A stretch of 64,000 nucleotides of DNA from the NCBI RefSeq assembly GCF_027596085.1, contig NC_072472.1, forward strand, positions 18,415,971-18,479,970, read 5' to 3'. Of this stretch, positions 43,601-64,000 are shown piece after piece. The notes beneath the pieces are model-generated. The model searched no databases. It saw only the letters and a program-made list of their open reading frames with translations, and was not told the origin of the DNA. How positions within the stretch are numbered: position 1 is the stretch's first letter; each line of letters starts with the position of its first letter. The stretch comes from Anoplopoma fimbria. Its lineage: Eukaryota > Chordata > Actinopteri > Perciformes > Anoplopomatidae. Position numbers and translations under genes: made by a program.

Positions 43601-44143
43601 AAAATCAGGAAAAGAGAACACTTCTGCCATTTTTACAATATCCAAAATCTGAGACGGTCTCTAGTCTCATGTCCCAATATCAATATAATATTAATTCTAG
43701 GGCGGGCAATATATTGCTAACTTTTTTGAGTAGCAGCAGAACAAGAGGTAAATACCGTTTCTAATGTGTGTGTGTTCCTAGTGGATAACGGAGTCTGCAT
43801 TTCCTCCTCAGCTACACCTGTGACCATTTCCGCCCCCATCACCACCTCGATGAACCGGTGCCACTCCAACAACCCTGTCACCATAGCCGCACAAATGAAC
43901 ATTAGCACCAACACGGTGAACATCACGTCTCCCCTCGGCCTCCACCACCCGGTCACCATCACCGGGCCCGTCAACATCGCCTCCGTCAACATCCCTTCCA
44001 CGGCGTCCATGAATATCGCCCACCCGGTCGCCATAACGACCACCATGCCCATGAACATGGCTGGTCCGCTCAACATCGCCATGAGGTCAATGGATAGCAT
44101 GCCTTTTCTGTCCCAAGTCTTGCCTTCTTCCCCACCCTGGTAA
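32135..44143 (+). CDS. vezf1: VEZF1 zinc-finger transcription factor, five coding exons
   Basis: VEZF1 is a nuclear C2H2 factor that binds G-rich DNA, acts in endothelial and blood vessel development and has been linked to insulator and DNA-methylation control (family knowledge). Joined exons give about 477 residues: MEPSWSTFLFQ, then ANEALHHQHHVAQNSLLPLL; finger 1 (FVCGYCNKAFRDSYHLRRH); a 13-residue polyQ tract; fingers 2-4 (HGCEMCGKAF, FECPICQQRF, YVCSVCGKGF); finger 5 (FKCQACTSAFATKDRLRSHM); and finger 6 (VTCSICGKMLSAAYITSHLK). The C-terminal domain has degenerate PVTI/VNI repeats and ends LPSSPPW, the VEZF1 signature end. All junctions keep frame. The linker between finger 6 and the repeat domain is shorter than in the human protein. 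Fish may carry two copies, and the a/b assignment is open. Confidence 0.96.
32168..38315. other. VEZF1 intron 1
   Basis: A 6.1-kb intron. Its first kilobase is CpG-rich, consistent with promoter overlap. It holds a Tc1-like MITE (33588-33809), a poly-A/poly-G tract (36701-36736) and a GC-rich, codon-like stretch at 36.83-37.2 kb with no recognised product. Confidence 0.6.
33588..33809. mobile_element. Tc1/mariner-type MITE with long inverted repeats
   Basis: The ends are inverted: left CAGTACCAGTCAAAAGTTTG and right CAAACTTTTGACTGGTACTG, the match continuing to about 39 bp. The element is flanked by TA on both sides (33586-33587, 33810-33811), the Tc1/mariner target. It is 222 bp with no transposase, and lies in VEZF1 intron 1. 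Confidence 0.9.
38316..39127 (+). CDS. vezf1: VEZF1 coding exon 2: fingers 1-4 and polyQ
   Basis: An 812-nt exon after a tandem acceptor (CAGCAG); the other AG would add one glutamine. It encodes ANEALHHQ, finger 1, a Ser/Thr-rich linker (SYISTVAGILSTATTSVSS), a His/Gln-rich tract, fingers 2 and 3, and the start of finger 4 (KGFS). Donor GTAAGG. Confidence 0.96.
38841..38879 (+). repeat. CAG repeat encoding polyglutamine
   Basis: Thirteen uninterrupted CAG codons after a CAx/His-Gln stretch (QQHQHQHQQHH). Human VEZF1 has its long polyQ after finger 6, not here. Confidence 0.95.
39128..42756. other. VEZF1 intron 2
   Basis: A 3.6-kb intron with a CA repeat at 40559-40609; otherwise AT-rich with no gene seen. 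Confidence 0.65.
40559..40609. repeat. CA dinucleotide repeat
   Basis: About 25 CA units in VEZF1 intron 2. Confidence 0.95.
42757..42820 (+). CDS. vezf1: VEZF1 coding exon 3: finger 4 end, finger 5 start
   Basis: A 64-nt exon encoding RPDHLSCHVKHVHSSERPFK and then CQ. Two in-frame donors lie six bases apart: GTAACG at 42821 and GTAAGA at 42827. The first gives the standard C-x2-C finger 5; the second adds V-T. Confidence 0.93.
42929..43091 (+). CDS. vezf1: VEZF1 coding exon 4: fingers 5 and 6
   Basis: A 163-nt exon encoding ACTSAFATKDRLRSHMIRHE, then GKVTCSICGKMLSAAYITSH and LKTHGQTNFNSCNK. Acceptor GACCTCAG, donor GTAGGT. Confidence 0.95.
43355..43722. mobile_element. Probable hAT-derived element in VEZF1 intron 4
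   Basis: The right end reads CTAGGGCGGGCAATATATTG, resembling the common fish TAGGGCTGGGCGATA hAT-like end. The interior has degraded ATATC/AATATT motifs. The left end is not clear, and there is no coding capacity. Confidence 0.4.
43782..44143 (+). CDS. vezf1: VEZF1 coding exon 5: PVTI-repeat C-terminal domain
   Basis: Terminal coding exon (362 nt with stop) after acceptor TTCCTAG. A second, stronger-looking acceptor TTTCCTCCTCAG 30 bp inside (exon from 43812) also keeps frame and would drop VDNGVCISSS. It encodes degenerate repeats such as HHPVTITGPVNIASVNI and NIAHPVAITT, then LNIAMRSMDSMPFLSQ and LPSSPPW. Confidence 0.93.
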
Positions 44144-46290
44144 AGAAAGAAGAAGACAAAAGAAGAGTTGAGAGAGAGAGAGAGAGAGAGAGTGAGCATT
44201 GGACTGGCCAGCAAGAAAGGGAAAATGAAGTGAAACAAGAGACTCCTGTCCTCATCATTTGCACCTCGAGCCCGTCTCTTTTCTCCCACCCCCCCCACCC
44301 CCTTGAACCATGTTTACTTACCCCGAGGTGAACATTGACATGAGCTGCGCCGCCGGTAGGAGCTCCCCGAGTCACAGCTGCGTCCCAACTAATGTTAAGC
44401 AACTGACATGAGAGGCAGAACACTTGAGTAGAAATCGAGTAGGATTTTATTGTGAAATCAGGACAACCGCCGTAAGACTTAGTGTAGTCAGTTAGAGTGA
44501 TGAAACTGTGATTTGTATAATGACAAATGAGAGGATTCCCTCAAGCACCCTCCTGAGGACTCCGTAGGAAAACACACCTGTGCTTTTTTCTAAAAGGGAG
44601 ATGAGAAACGGACTGAAGCAATAACAATGAATTGCTGTTTTTCGATGTTTTACAAGTTCTCTCCCAAAGCCTCTGGGTGTTACTTTGTATGTTGTTTTTT
44701 TATTTTTATTATAGCCTGCTAATCACTATTTAATGTTATAGGAAATGAGTCTAGAAAAAGGGACAGCAGCTTCCATTTGCATGGAAGAATATTTTTTCAC
44801 AGTGCTATAGCTTTTCTTTTCTCAGATAGTAGGTATGCTCTCAAGGTACAGTGACTAACTTGTACAGTTGACATAGTAATGTATTTTCATGTCGGCATTT
44901 TTAATATTTTGCTTTTGTCATTCAAGCGGATATCTCGACGCTGTCCTCTTGACAACGACACATGTGTACTTTGTTTTCTTTTGGTATGGAAACACGGAGG
45001 TTTTGTTTTTTTATTTGCCTATTTTGTAGTGTTCATTTTTTCTCTCCATGAAGTCAGAATGGAACGAGTCTTGCACTGAAAGCATATCCTACACACAGGT
45101 GAGCAGCAGTATTATCAAAGATCAAATTGGAGTCTTAAGTGTTGTGGTTAGCCGGCCTGCACCTAGAGGGCTATCTAGTGGCTGAACACGGAAAGGCCCG
45201 GCCTTGTAGTGAAGCTTTTTCAGGCTGTTGCTGTCATCACTATGGTGACTAATAAGTTTTGTCTGGCTCTTCTGAACACTGTTTTATTTTTAATATTTTT
45301 TTTAATCATCTATCTGTGAACGCCCCACGATGATACTAAGGACCCTTCACTCAGGAAACACACATAAAAGCCCATTACACATGAACTTCCTTTTAAGTAT
45401 ATCTACCATTTATCTTGATTCTTGTTCCTTTTTAGATTTGTCGATATTATTTGGTATGTCATGTTAAAAGACTTCCATCACGGACAAAGAAGTCCAAGAA
45501 CTATTGATTTTAAACAAAGCCGTCCATTTAAATAATCATTTACTGTGCAATGGCATACAAGCTGTACCTTTTTTCCTTTTGAAGTTCAGCCTCAGGCTTC
45601 ATAGGTATGTGGCTGAGGGTTTGATGAAATGCAAGTTTGTGTCCATAAAAATAATGGGACAAGATTGATGTTGCATGACCCCAAACACTGTAGCTGTTGA
45701 ACATGAACTATTTTTAATGAATGCCATGTTATCTCAACAGTGTTGCAGCGCTGAGTTGATTCAGTTCATACTGAAAAATGCAATATGCATGTTTGTCATT
45801 TTCCCCCCCAAAGTTTTGTTTTAAACAAAATGTTAGCGTAGCTTTTTTTCTTTGTTCTTAAGCATTTACGTAGAAACACTATGATAGCCTGTTTGCCAAA
45901 TTTGATACAATAATAATGTGATAAACTGAACATTTCTGGTGGAATTGAACATCTCTTTATTTTTTAGGAAAAGAAAAAAAAATTGGGAATTCCAGGACCC
46001 TTGTGAAAGCAGTTGAATGTATATCTTTGTACAAAACTATTTTAGTTCCAAGGATATGGTAGTTACAATAGATGTGAAAGATAAGATAACCTTTTTTTTT
46101 ATAAATCTTTTGTATTAGAACATTAACAATGGTAATTTTGTATATATGAGAGGCTAGGCTTTCCGATTAGCAGAAAGGTCAAACATTCCTACATTTTTTT
46201 TAAATGTACGTTTGTCAAATTATTACATAAACATGCGCAATGTTATGTGCCTTTTATTTGGGTTGTCTAAATAAAAGAAAACTATCAAAT
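44144..46290 (+). other. VEZF1 3'UTR
   Basis: About 2.1 kb of AT-rich, non-coding sequence after the stop, with a GA repeat at 44171-44192 and a Pumilio-like TGTATATA near 46139. The end is set by the poly(A) signal at 46270. Confidence 0.7.
46270..46275 (+). terminator. VEZF1 poly(A) signal AATAAA
   Basis: Canonical AATAAA 2.1 kb after the stop, followed by AT-rich and GT-containing sequence. No earlier AATAAA was noticed in the 3'UTR. Confidence 0.65.
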
Positions 46291-49200
46291 GTGTTTATAT
46301 GTATTAAGTAATGTTCGGTATGAAGAAAGCACCACAGGTTCAAAGTAGGAGTTTATCACTATTTATCTCTTTAGCAGAGAATGTCCATAAACTATAAGCT
46401 TTGTCGTATGTTTAGGAGCACTTACCATTGACCACGACCCTTGACAGTTGTGCACAATCTACCATACCAACCACTGCTGTACACCTTTAGTGTGCAGCTT
46501 GTATAATGGTATCCATCAAATAGCTGGTTTTGCCTGTAATTTGTTTATTGTGCTAACTATATATATATATACTTAACCATTATCCAAAACACTTTGTTAG
46601 TTTTTGGGTTGAGTTGCCTTAACCCAAACTCTTTTTATACTTATTTTCCTGCAAAATCAAACCTCACTCAACCACTTTTAAATAATATGTTGATTCTCAA
46701 TACTACGATGGTAAACTCCTTATATTCACGGCTAGTGTGTGTTTAAATTAGCTCAAGGTTTCAAGTCCCACATTTTGCACCAAGCACAGAGTTAGACATA
46801 CAACCAGATGTCATATTCTTGAGATATGATGGCACAAAAAGAGAAATCAGAAACCACGAAGCACATTCCCATAGTGGAGGGTTGGTTGATTGGGTATTGC
46901 TTTTGGTCCTTGCCTCACAACCTGTGCAAATCGCACCACGCAATCAAGAGCTAGTGGCTAAACCGTTGGAGGAGCAGCCAAATATGAAGTCATTGGGTTT
47001 AAAGTCCAGAATTTTCGTAGCACCCCTCGTCCCCATTGACTTGCAGTCGGTAGGGGTGCGTGTATCTAACAACTCAAGAGAAAGGCCTGAGAGACACCCT
47101 GGAAAAAAAATGCATGGTTGGGAACTGCAGAGAACCACCAACTCATTGACACGCCCAAAAGTGCACAGGGTTCATGCACTTCAGTAGAGCTATAGCAGGT
47201 GGGAGACCTAAGCATCTCCAGCATATCCCTTTCAGCCGCTGAAACCATAAGGAGGTGTTCCAGGACGAGAAGATCTAGAAACCAGCGCCATGGGAAGGTC
47301 AGGTGCCCCAACTATATTCTGTGGGGCAACCATCATACTGTCCTGCCCCTGTCCGGCAGGCAAGCATACCAATCAAATGATGTTGGGTATAATAATACAG
47401 TCACAGGGGGGGAAACAATTCTGCAGAGCTAGTACTTTAAATGTTGATACTTCAAGGACAGTTTGCTGATAATACTCCTGTACTTAAGAAAGATTTTGAA
47501 TGCAGGACTATTACCCTGCAATTTGAGTATTCTTACACATACGTATTGCTAAGTCCGCTGAAGGGAATAGAAAAAAACGGGGAAACCGGAACCAGGACTT
47601 CCCGGGGCAGACCCTTCTGCAGTGAAAATGATTCTAAAGGAAATCTGGTGCTCGGACACATTTCCACTTGTGTCCACAGGGACCACCAAAATCAACACAA
47701 AATGAAAAGCCCTCATAATGGCTTCAAGTAAAGGATCTGAATACTTCTCCCAACACTTTGTGGTTGTCAGTGACCAAAGGGACTGCAACATTTAACTTCC
47801 TAGTGCCTTGTATATGGGCACCAGATATATATATATACCAGAGAATCTCCAGGCAAGTCTAAAGCATTAAGTTCAGTTCTTAATGAAACAGTTAAGCTCA
47901 ATGCAGGGCCAGACTGGGGTTATAATTCAGGCCACAAAATGTACTGCCTCCCAGGCCACACATTCAAACCAGACCAGCTGTTGCACTGTGCTCATGCTTG
48001 CTGTTAGCTTGAATAAGTATTCTCTGACACTCATTGACATTTGTTTTCACCCGCAGAACTGCCCCTGTCATTTGTCCATCCTAAACCTCGTAGTGCATGG
48101 AAATCCCTCGAGGGCAGCTGTTTTCTGAGATGTTGGGGCTACCACATCTGTCACAGACAATCACACAACATTCAGAGGCACTCTTGTTGTGGTCAAAAAG
48201 CGTTGAGGCCTTTGAGCTGGCTGTATGTTCACTGAGTTGCAACAGTACATTAATATGTAATTAAACATAAAAGCCATCAGCCCAACATGTGTTCTGTTTG
48301 AGCTTTCAATGTCCCATTATTCTGAATTTGTTTTAACAATAGATTGCGCTTTCTGTTTCCAATTTAAATCATCGTGTTTAAAAAATGTCATAGAATCAAG
48401 TCATTTTTTTCTGGATTCTATATTTTCTAATCTGCACTAATCTGTCCACAATTTCCCAAAAACAAATCCAAAAATGCACTTAAATTGAAAGTTGAATGAG
48501 ACTTAATGTTTTTTGTAGTACAGAGTTGTCCAGCAGATGGTGTTGTCTATGCATATTTCACTATTAGATGCCAATTTGCATCCGCTCAAATTGTATGTAC
48601 CCCTTGTTCTCCAACTGTTTCCCAGTGTGGGCCTATTGATTTACATTATCCTTTATGATGGCAGCCACTTTACTTAATGAATGGCAGAGTTTGAATTTTT
48701 TATTCTTAGGAAGCCACTGTGACATACAAAGACCAGAGAACAGTATCCGATGGTGGACATTTTATGGAGATGACCAGCTAGATTCCTTCGGTAGAACAAC
48801 TGACCAAAAAGTGAAATGTGCTACGGCAATTATGTATCAGTTATTTGATATCTTCAGCAATGTAAACATCAGTTTTTTTGCTCTAAAGTAGGCTATGATC
48901 CAGTCGAACATTGAAGGCTGCAGCACTCGTGCTGGTAAAGAACTGAAGCCCACCAGTACTTTCTCCCCTCCCCTTGCATGTATGCAGTAAAAATAGTAAA
49001 GGTCACAAGAGTGGCTGTCCCTTAATGGAAAAAAAAAAAAAAAAAAAAGAGAAAAAACTAAACTCACTTGTCTACTCTCTAGGGCAGCTGAAGTACGCAG
49101 GAGGCCTGTTCTGTCTTATTTTCCTGGTTTCAGATTGATGTAATAACATCAAAGAGGCCACATAATTCTAGATTCTACTCAAAAGGGCTTCACATTGAAT

Positions 49201-52200
49201 AAAATAAGATATAATAGAGACATTTTTAAATGAGAGCTCAACAGCAACTTGGCTTAATTTGTTTTTCATGTAGTGGGTTTCTTGCAGCTCTGGGAAACTC
49301 AATGGGAAATGAATGAATTCACTGATATTACATTGATTACACGTCATGATACCAGTTTACTGTGAGACCAATATGATGGGGCTCTCTTTTATACAATGTT
49401 TAAATACCAATAACAATTTCCCTCCACACCGAAACACCACTTGACATTTCTGCTGTAGTCATGATGACCAAAGCTAAACAAGCAAACATAGTCAGAACAC
49501 ACTGCGTCCGAAGTTGCCCTTGATATGCTCCAGATCAACCTTATTCAAAGACTGGGTCACGACCCACAGGCGGATATTTTAGAAGGGTTGCCAAATAAAT
49601 ACTCCCACACTCTTTTACTTCAGGATTTACATCTGCAGTTCACCTTTGAGCCACATGAGGGAGCCTAAATGTTTGTATTGATCTGATAACTGTAGCCTAC
49701 TTATAACATTGAATCTAATATTAAAGGTATAGCATGTATCCTGTTTATTTTACTAATGAGAGGGGGAAAAAGAGCCAGTTACCTCCACCTAAATGTACCA
49801 ATCTGGTTTCATGAATTCAGTATTTAACAAGTGTATATGATTTCAATAACACATGCAGGTACATTACATCAAAGCTGTGATTTATCAAACATATATATCT
49901 TCAAATTTGCTGGTTTAATAAAAAGTGATGTGTAAATGGACATAAAAAAAATATCAGGAAAGGTACAAATTTGCTCTTCTCACAAGCTTTACATAAGGCC
50001 TATTGTGAATTGTCATTATTAAAAATGGGTCCCCAGAAAAAAAATAGTTTGGGAAACACTGCTCTAGACTGACTGACTGCATAAGATCTTGAATTGGGTC
50101 CTTGCTCAACAAGTGATTATTTGCTGCCTTTAAGACATGTGGGAGTTGGGAACGCTGACACCACATTTCCTACAAACTCCATTTAGTTTGTGAGTGTAGG
50201 AAATGGTCTTAATAATGTTCCTAAAATTTAAAAGCTAATAAAAATGTATTTACCTTCAGCTAAAAAATGTATAAGTGTGATTCTTGTCAACTGCAGTAAC
50301 TCCTAAGTGTTTGAATAAGGACTACAAACATGTCTACTCAAAAGGCCCTCCCCCCAGCACTGTATATAATTCAAATGCATTGTTTTGGTTTATCACAAAG
50401 ACAAAGCAGGCCCAAAGATTGGACACCATTTGTTAGTCTTCTTTCACAGCACATTTACTTTTAATCTTGAAAAGTTTGCCAATTTAGAATATTTTTGGGA
50501 TTTGGTGTTAGCTAAATAGCTTGTGAGTTAGCTAGTTCAAAAGAAGTATCAATGAAAAAAAGATTAAAGACACTTTAAATTGAAATATTTGGCCATTCAA
50601 CTGAGTGTTTCTTGTCATTATTTTTATACATAAAGTCACAAAGATTTGCACTGCACAATATTTAATAAATGTGGATATGTCACATAACATTCACATACAG
50701 AGCAAGATACACACATTTCTAAATGTCCTATTTATTTTAAATCTGTAAAGTAAACACCATCAAAACCATGTATCCAAATGGTGCAAACTGTTTTTGCAGT
50801 GTGTAGGGCAAAGGCTCCAGACCTTGAAGGGTTGGCCCGTGGAAATCCCGTCCAGAAAAGTAGATGGAATCCGACAGTCCACAATCTAATTTAATCTGAG
50901 CTCCATGCTACGTGTGGTGTCATGGCTGTCCAATGGTACGCCAGTTTAAACGGCTTAAGCGACCGTCAGGCTGGGAAAGGATCATGTTATCCTCAGCCGG
51001 GTGAGTTGCGTCAGCAAGCTGTCAAGTGCCTATCTGAACATTGCTCATGCAAATCTTTTTTATTTATTTTATATATATATATATTGCAGGTACTTTCTAT
51101 TCCTGCATGTTGCACATTAGTTATCACTGAACAAAGGTCAGTGATCTTCAAGTATCACGCAAGAGGAAAATGAACGATGAGACACTCAAATGTTTTTCAT
51201 CAGATATGCTTCTGACTTGCTCACATTTCACCTTCTTGTGATCCGTCAACTCAGTGTTTAAGTAGTCATTGCAGTTATTATTGCAGTTATGCGATATAGG
51301 ATAAGACACAAGTATGGTATGAGAGAAGTTTAAATGAATATTTCCCTTAAATTGTGAGGTTTTACTGCTAACACAGCTCTGCGTGTGTGTGTAGTATTTA
51401 GCAACAATCTGTTTCCAGTGTTAGCCTCCATCATATAGAACACAATTAAGCTGATCTACTTCACCTTTTTGTTGTCTGCACATTGCCGCTTATTCGTTTG
51501 AATGCTTTCTAAAATGTGAACATATACAACCAATATTATATATCTCTTTAAAACCCTCCTTTACTCTGATCTCACTTTTTGCCACTTAGTAACTTTGTTT
51601 TAAAGGCAAAGAAGAGCTGAAATTGGCAGAGTGTCCTGCTGGCATGTCCCCATCAAATCTGGGCTGTTAATACAGCAAGACTGAATTTACAAAGTACTGG
51701 ACCAACAACAACAAATAGTTCAGTGTTTTATTGAAAACTGGCTTTTTTTCTGTTTCATTCCATCGTTGCAATGGCGTCAGACAGATTTCAAGATTGCATG
51801 TCGAATCAGTGTCAAATTTTATTTCAGTGGTGTTTCAGAGGTATTTACGTTGCTAGTTTCAGCCAATTGGAGGTCAGCTCTGTGGTATGCCAAAATGAGG
51901 TTTCTACTTCCTCTGTTTTGTGTTCACCCTGATCTCTACATGTTACAGTGCAAGGCTGCTATATGGACTGGTGCATGTCTGGCCAGTAAGATACGTTTCA
52001 ATTCCCTCTGCAATAAGAAGATGAGAGAGCGAGAGAGACGGATAGACAGATGGAGAGGAGGAACACAGGGCTCCATGAGAAGTGAGTCACGTTCAATTGT
52101 ATAATCAGGGTATATTAAAGGAAGGAACATCACACCCTCATTGCAGCAATGAGCCATGTGTACCGTTGCTTCATGGTTGTGGAAACCTGTGCACACCTAC

Positions 52201-53400
52201 CACCCCCATACGTACGATACGTACCGTGCTGATATGAGGACAAACTAGGTACCTTGCTCTTGAAGTTGCAGCAAGTTCCATCACCGACGAGATTCTAAAC
52301 TTACCGTTATTTCTTCATTTTTTTGCCTGCGTGCTCTTGCTCTGACTGCATTGCTTTTAGTGTGGCAATAATAAGAGCACGAGTGGGAGGATGAACTGAC
52401 CGCTTTAAATTTGACCGTCTCATTTCGAGTACGGTAACTCTCGAGACTTCTGCGGAGTGGGATTATATGCACTCAACAGACAAACTGAAATATGTACTAT
52501 TAAAGACCTAGGGCACTGCTGCACCCTTTACACGCCGAACATCACAGCATTTGAATGCAGAGCGTGCACACTCAACTACATGCAAGTGGAATGTCAACTA
52601 TGTGGGCTTGGATTGGAGGGATGGGAAAAGGTTGCTGAGCACTGATCACAGATTGAACCCCAAATAAAAACACAACGAACCTGTGGCCTATTAACCGTTT
52701 ATGCTAAAGTCTCTTTAGCATAGGACTCTTGGTGCATTTCTTTTGCTCAGCACAGAGAATATAGCGGTGGGTCCATGGCGATGTGAGTGAGGTGAAAGGT
52801 GGTCATTATTCTTGGGGCCACAAAGCTACTCTTGCATTGCCAGCTCTGCCTCCACACACTCCTGTTTAATTGTTCTGTACCAGTGTCAGAGAGAGAGAGG
52901 AGTATTTTGGATCCCTGACTACCTCACAGCACCAATGTGAAGCAGATCCAGCACAATTTTTCAATGCATATTTTGACTTGTCATTTATAGCAAAACCACA
53001 GGTGTAACCAATAACATTAAAGATAAAATTGTTTTACTCAGGTGTCCTAAGCCAGGGAAATGTAACAGTGAGCCAGCGTGAACAGTTCCAGGACTTTAAA
53101 ACTGAAGTAGCTAAATGGAATTCAGCAACCGTTAATTTGTTTTGAATCATTTTCGCCTTTGTTTTACCTGATGTAACAAGCCAAAGTAATGAAATGTGTT
53201 ATATCAAGGAACTAACCAGAGCACCAAATGGAATGCAGCCATAATCATTGTTATTAATTACACCTGTGCTTTTCCTGCTGCTTTGTAGATACGGGTGCAA
53301 AACAGTTTTCCTGTAAAAAAATACAAATTAACTTTCCTTAAAAAGAATAATTAAGAGTAAATCGTATCGTACACGACACTGTTCCCTTTCCCTCATTTGC
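46291..53400. other. Intergenic region between VEZF1 and KSR1
   Basis: About 7 kb, AT-rich, with poly-A at 49029-49048 and short AT runs. Several ORFs of 60-120 codons are present but none shows family similarity, codon structure or splice context that I could defend. Confidence 0.6.
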
Positions 53401-53919
53401 ATGCGAGTGAGCACGCGCCACGAGAGGGAGGGAGGGAGGGTGGTGGGGGGAGAGAGGTCGAGGCGGCGTAGCGTGGAGTGGAGTGCCAGCTCTTGTAAGC
53501 CTGCGTGACTCCATTTCCCAGTTCGCACCGCGCCCCATGATGTTCCCAACAGCTGACAGACGGCGAGAGCCTCTGCCATAGAGCTGTCGGTTGAAAGAGA
53601 GAGTATAGCCTGCCGTCGGTAGCCTGTACGGACCGAAAACACAAGTCGAGCACTCCCGGACTTCGGACCCGCTTCACCACCCGGTTCACCGTCGAGGGTC
53701 TTGTTTTGACGCAAAAATATTTATCGTCTTGCATCCTGACTTTTTTGTTTTTTCTCTCCCCCCTGACTGGGAGCTGGGGGACATTTGCTGTCAGCTAACT
53801 TCCACAATAGGTCGCTGCGACGCTGGACTGCTGCATGTGTTTTTTTATTTATTTATTTTTTATTTATTTTAGCTTAACACTTTGACTCCAGCTCCTCCAG
53901 CCGTGCCCAATGCTGAGGA
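53395..53919 (+). promoter_or_regulatory. KSR1 promoter and 5' leader region (GC/CpG-rich)
   Basis: GC- and CpG-rich sequence directly before the KSR1 ATG, against AT-rich surroundings. A pyrimidine-rich run ending TTTTAG at 53867-53872 looks like a splice acceptor, so an untranslated exon further up is possible. Two upstream ATGs (53835, 53910) precede the main start. Confidence 0.5.

Positions 53920-53927
<8 letters not shown>
53910..53927 (+). promoter_or_regulatory. Short uORF overlapping the KSR1 start
   Basis: ATG CTG AGG AAT GGA TAG: five codons plus stop, out of frame, ending five bases after the main ATG. Its own context is weak (C at -3), so it would tune rather than block initiation. 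Confidence 0.4.

Positions 53928-64000
<10,073 letters not shown>

Noticed and set aside
52457..52645. Cys-rich 62-codon ORF before KSR1
   Set aside because: Cysteine spacing fits no finger family, and there is no promoter or poly(A) evidence beyond an isolated AATAAA-like string.
53328..53734. Minus-strand ORFs upstream of KSR1 as a divergent gene
   Set aside because: They lie in the GC-rich KSR1 leader region; open frames are expected there and no family match was seen.

Overview
This is a window of vertebrate nuclear DNA, almost certainly from a teleost fish. The evidence is exon-intron structure with GT/AG junctions, vertebrate-only gene families, intron lengths from about 85 bp to 9.3 kb, abundant TG/CA, AT and ATTAY microsatellites, and short non-autonomous Tc1-like and hAT-like elements typical of fish genomes. 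I saw no bacterial or viral genes, tRNA, rRNA or CRISPR array.

Layout, left to right. (1) 737-25179, minus strand: the 5' two-fifths of an unconventional myosin XVIIIA gene (MYO18A; teleost a/b copy not decidable). It reads from the KE-rich/PDZ first coding exon (24220-25179) through the first half of the motor domain, and its 3' part lies beyond the left edge. Seventeen coding exons were placed by reading frame and splice sites. One short exon must still be missing between 7843 and 4923, because the phases do not match. Between the PDZ exon and the first motor-region exon lie four extra phase-0 exons (350 codons) with a proline-rich GFIP repeat. A probable second, muscle-type promoter with exact MEF2-type boxes lies in the preceding intron. 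(2) 27994-29112, minus strand: a complete connexin whose coding region is in one exon, with a splice acceptor just before its ATG. (3) 32135-44143, plus strand: a complete VEZF1 (vascular endothelial zinc finger 1) gene of five coding exons, with six C2H2 fingers, a polyQ tract and a long 3'UTR to about 46290. (4) 53920 to the right edge, plus strand: the first two coding exons of KSR1 (kinase suppressor of Ras 1), separated by a 9.3-kb intron holding a 196-bp TG repeat.

These genes are not an operon and need not act together. They cover a Golgi/actomyosin scaffold (MYO18A), cell-cell channels (connexin), endothelial transcription control (VEZF1) and the RAF-MEK-ERK scaffold (KSR1). MYO18A and KSR1 are both on human 17q11 and VEZF1 is on 17q22, so the window looks like a rearranged fish counterpart of human chromosome 17.

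The most interesting signals are in alternative RNA processing: the putative internal MYO18A promoter with its skippable GFIP-repeat cassette; a MYO18A exon flanked by complementary UG and CA repeats; and alternative splice sites in VEZF1 that would change the zinc-binding spacing of finger 5. I found nothing that is clearly a wholly new biological system.
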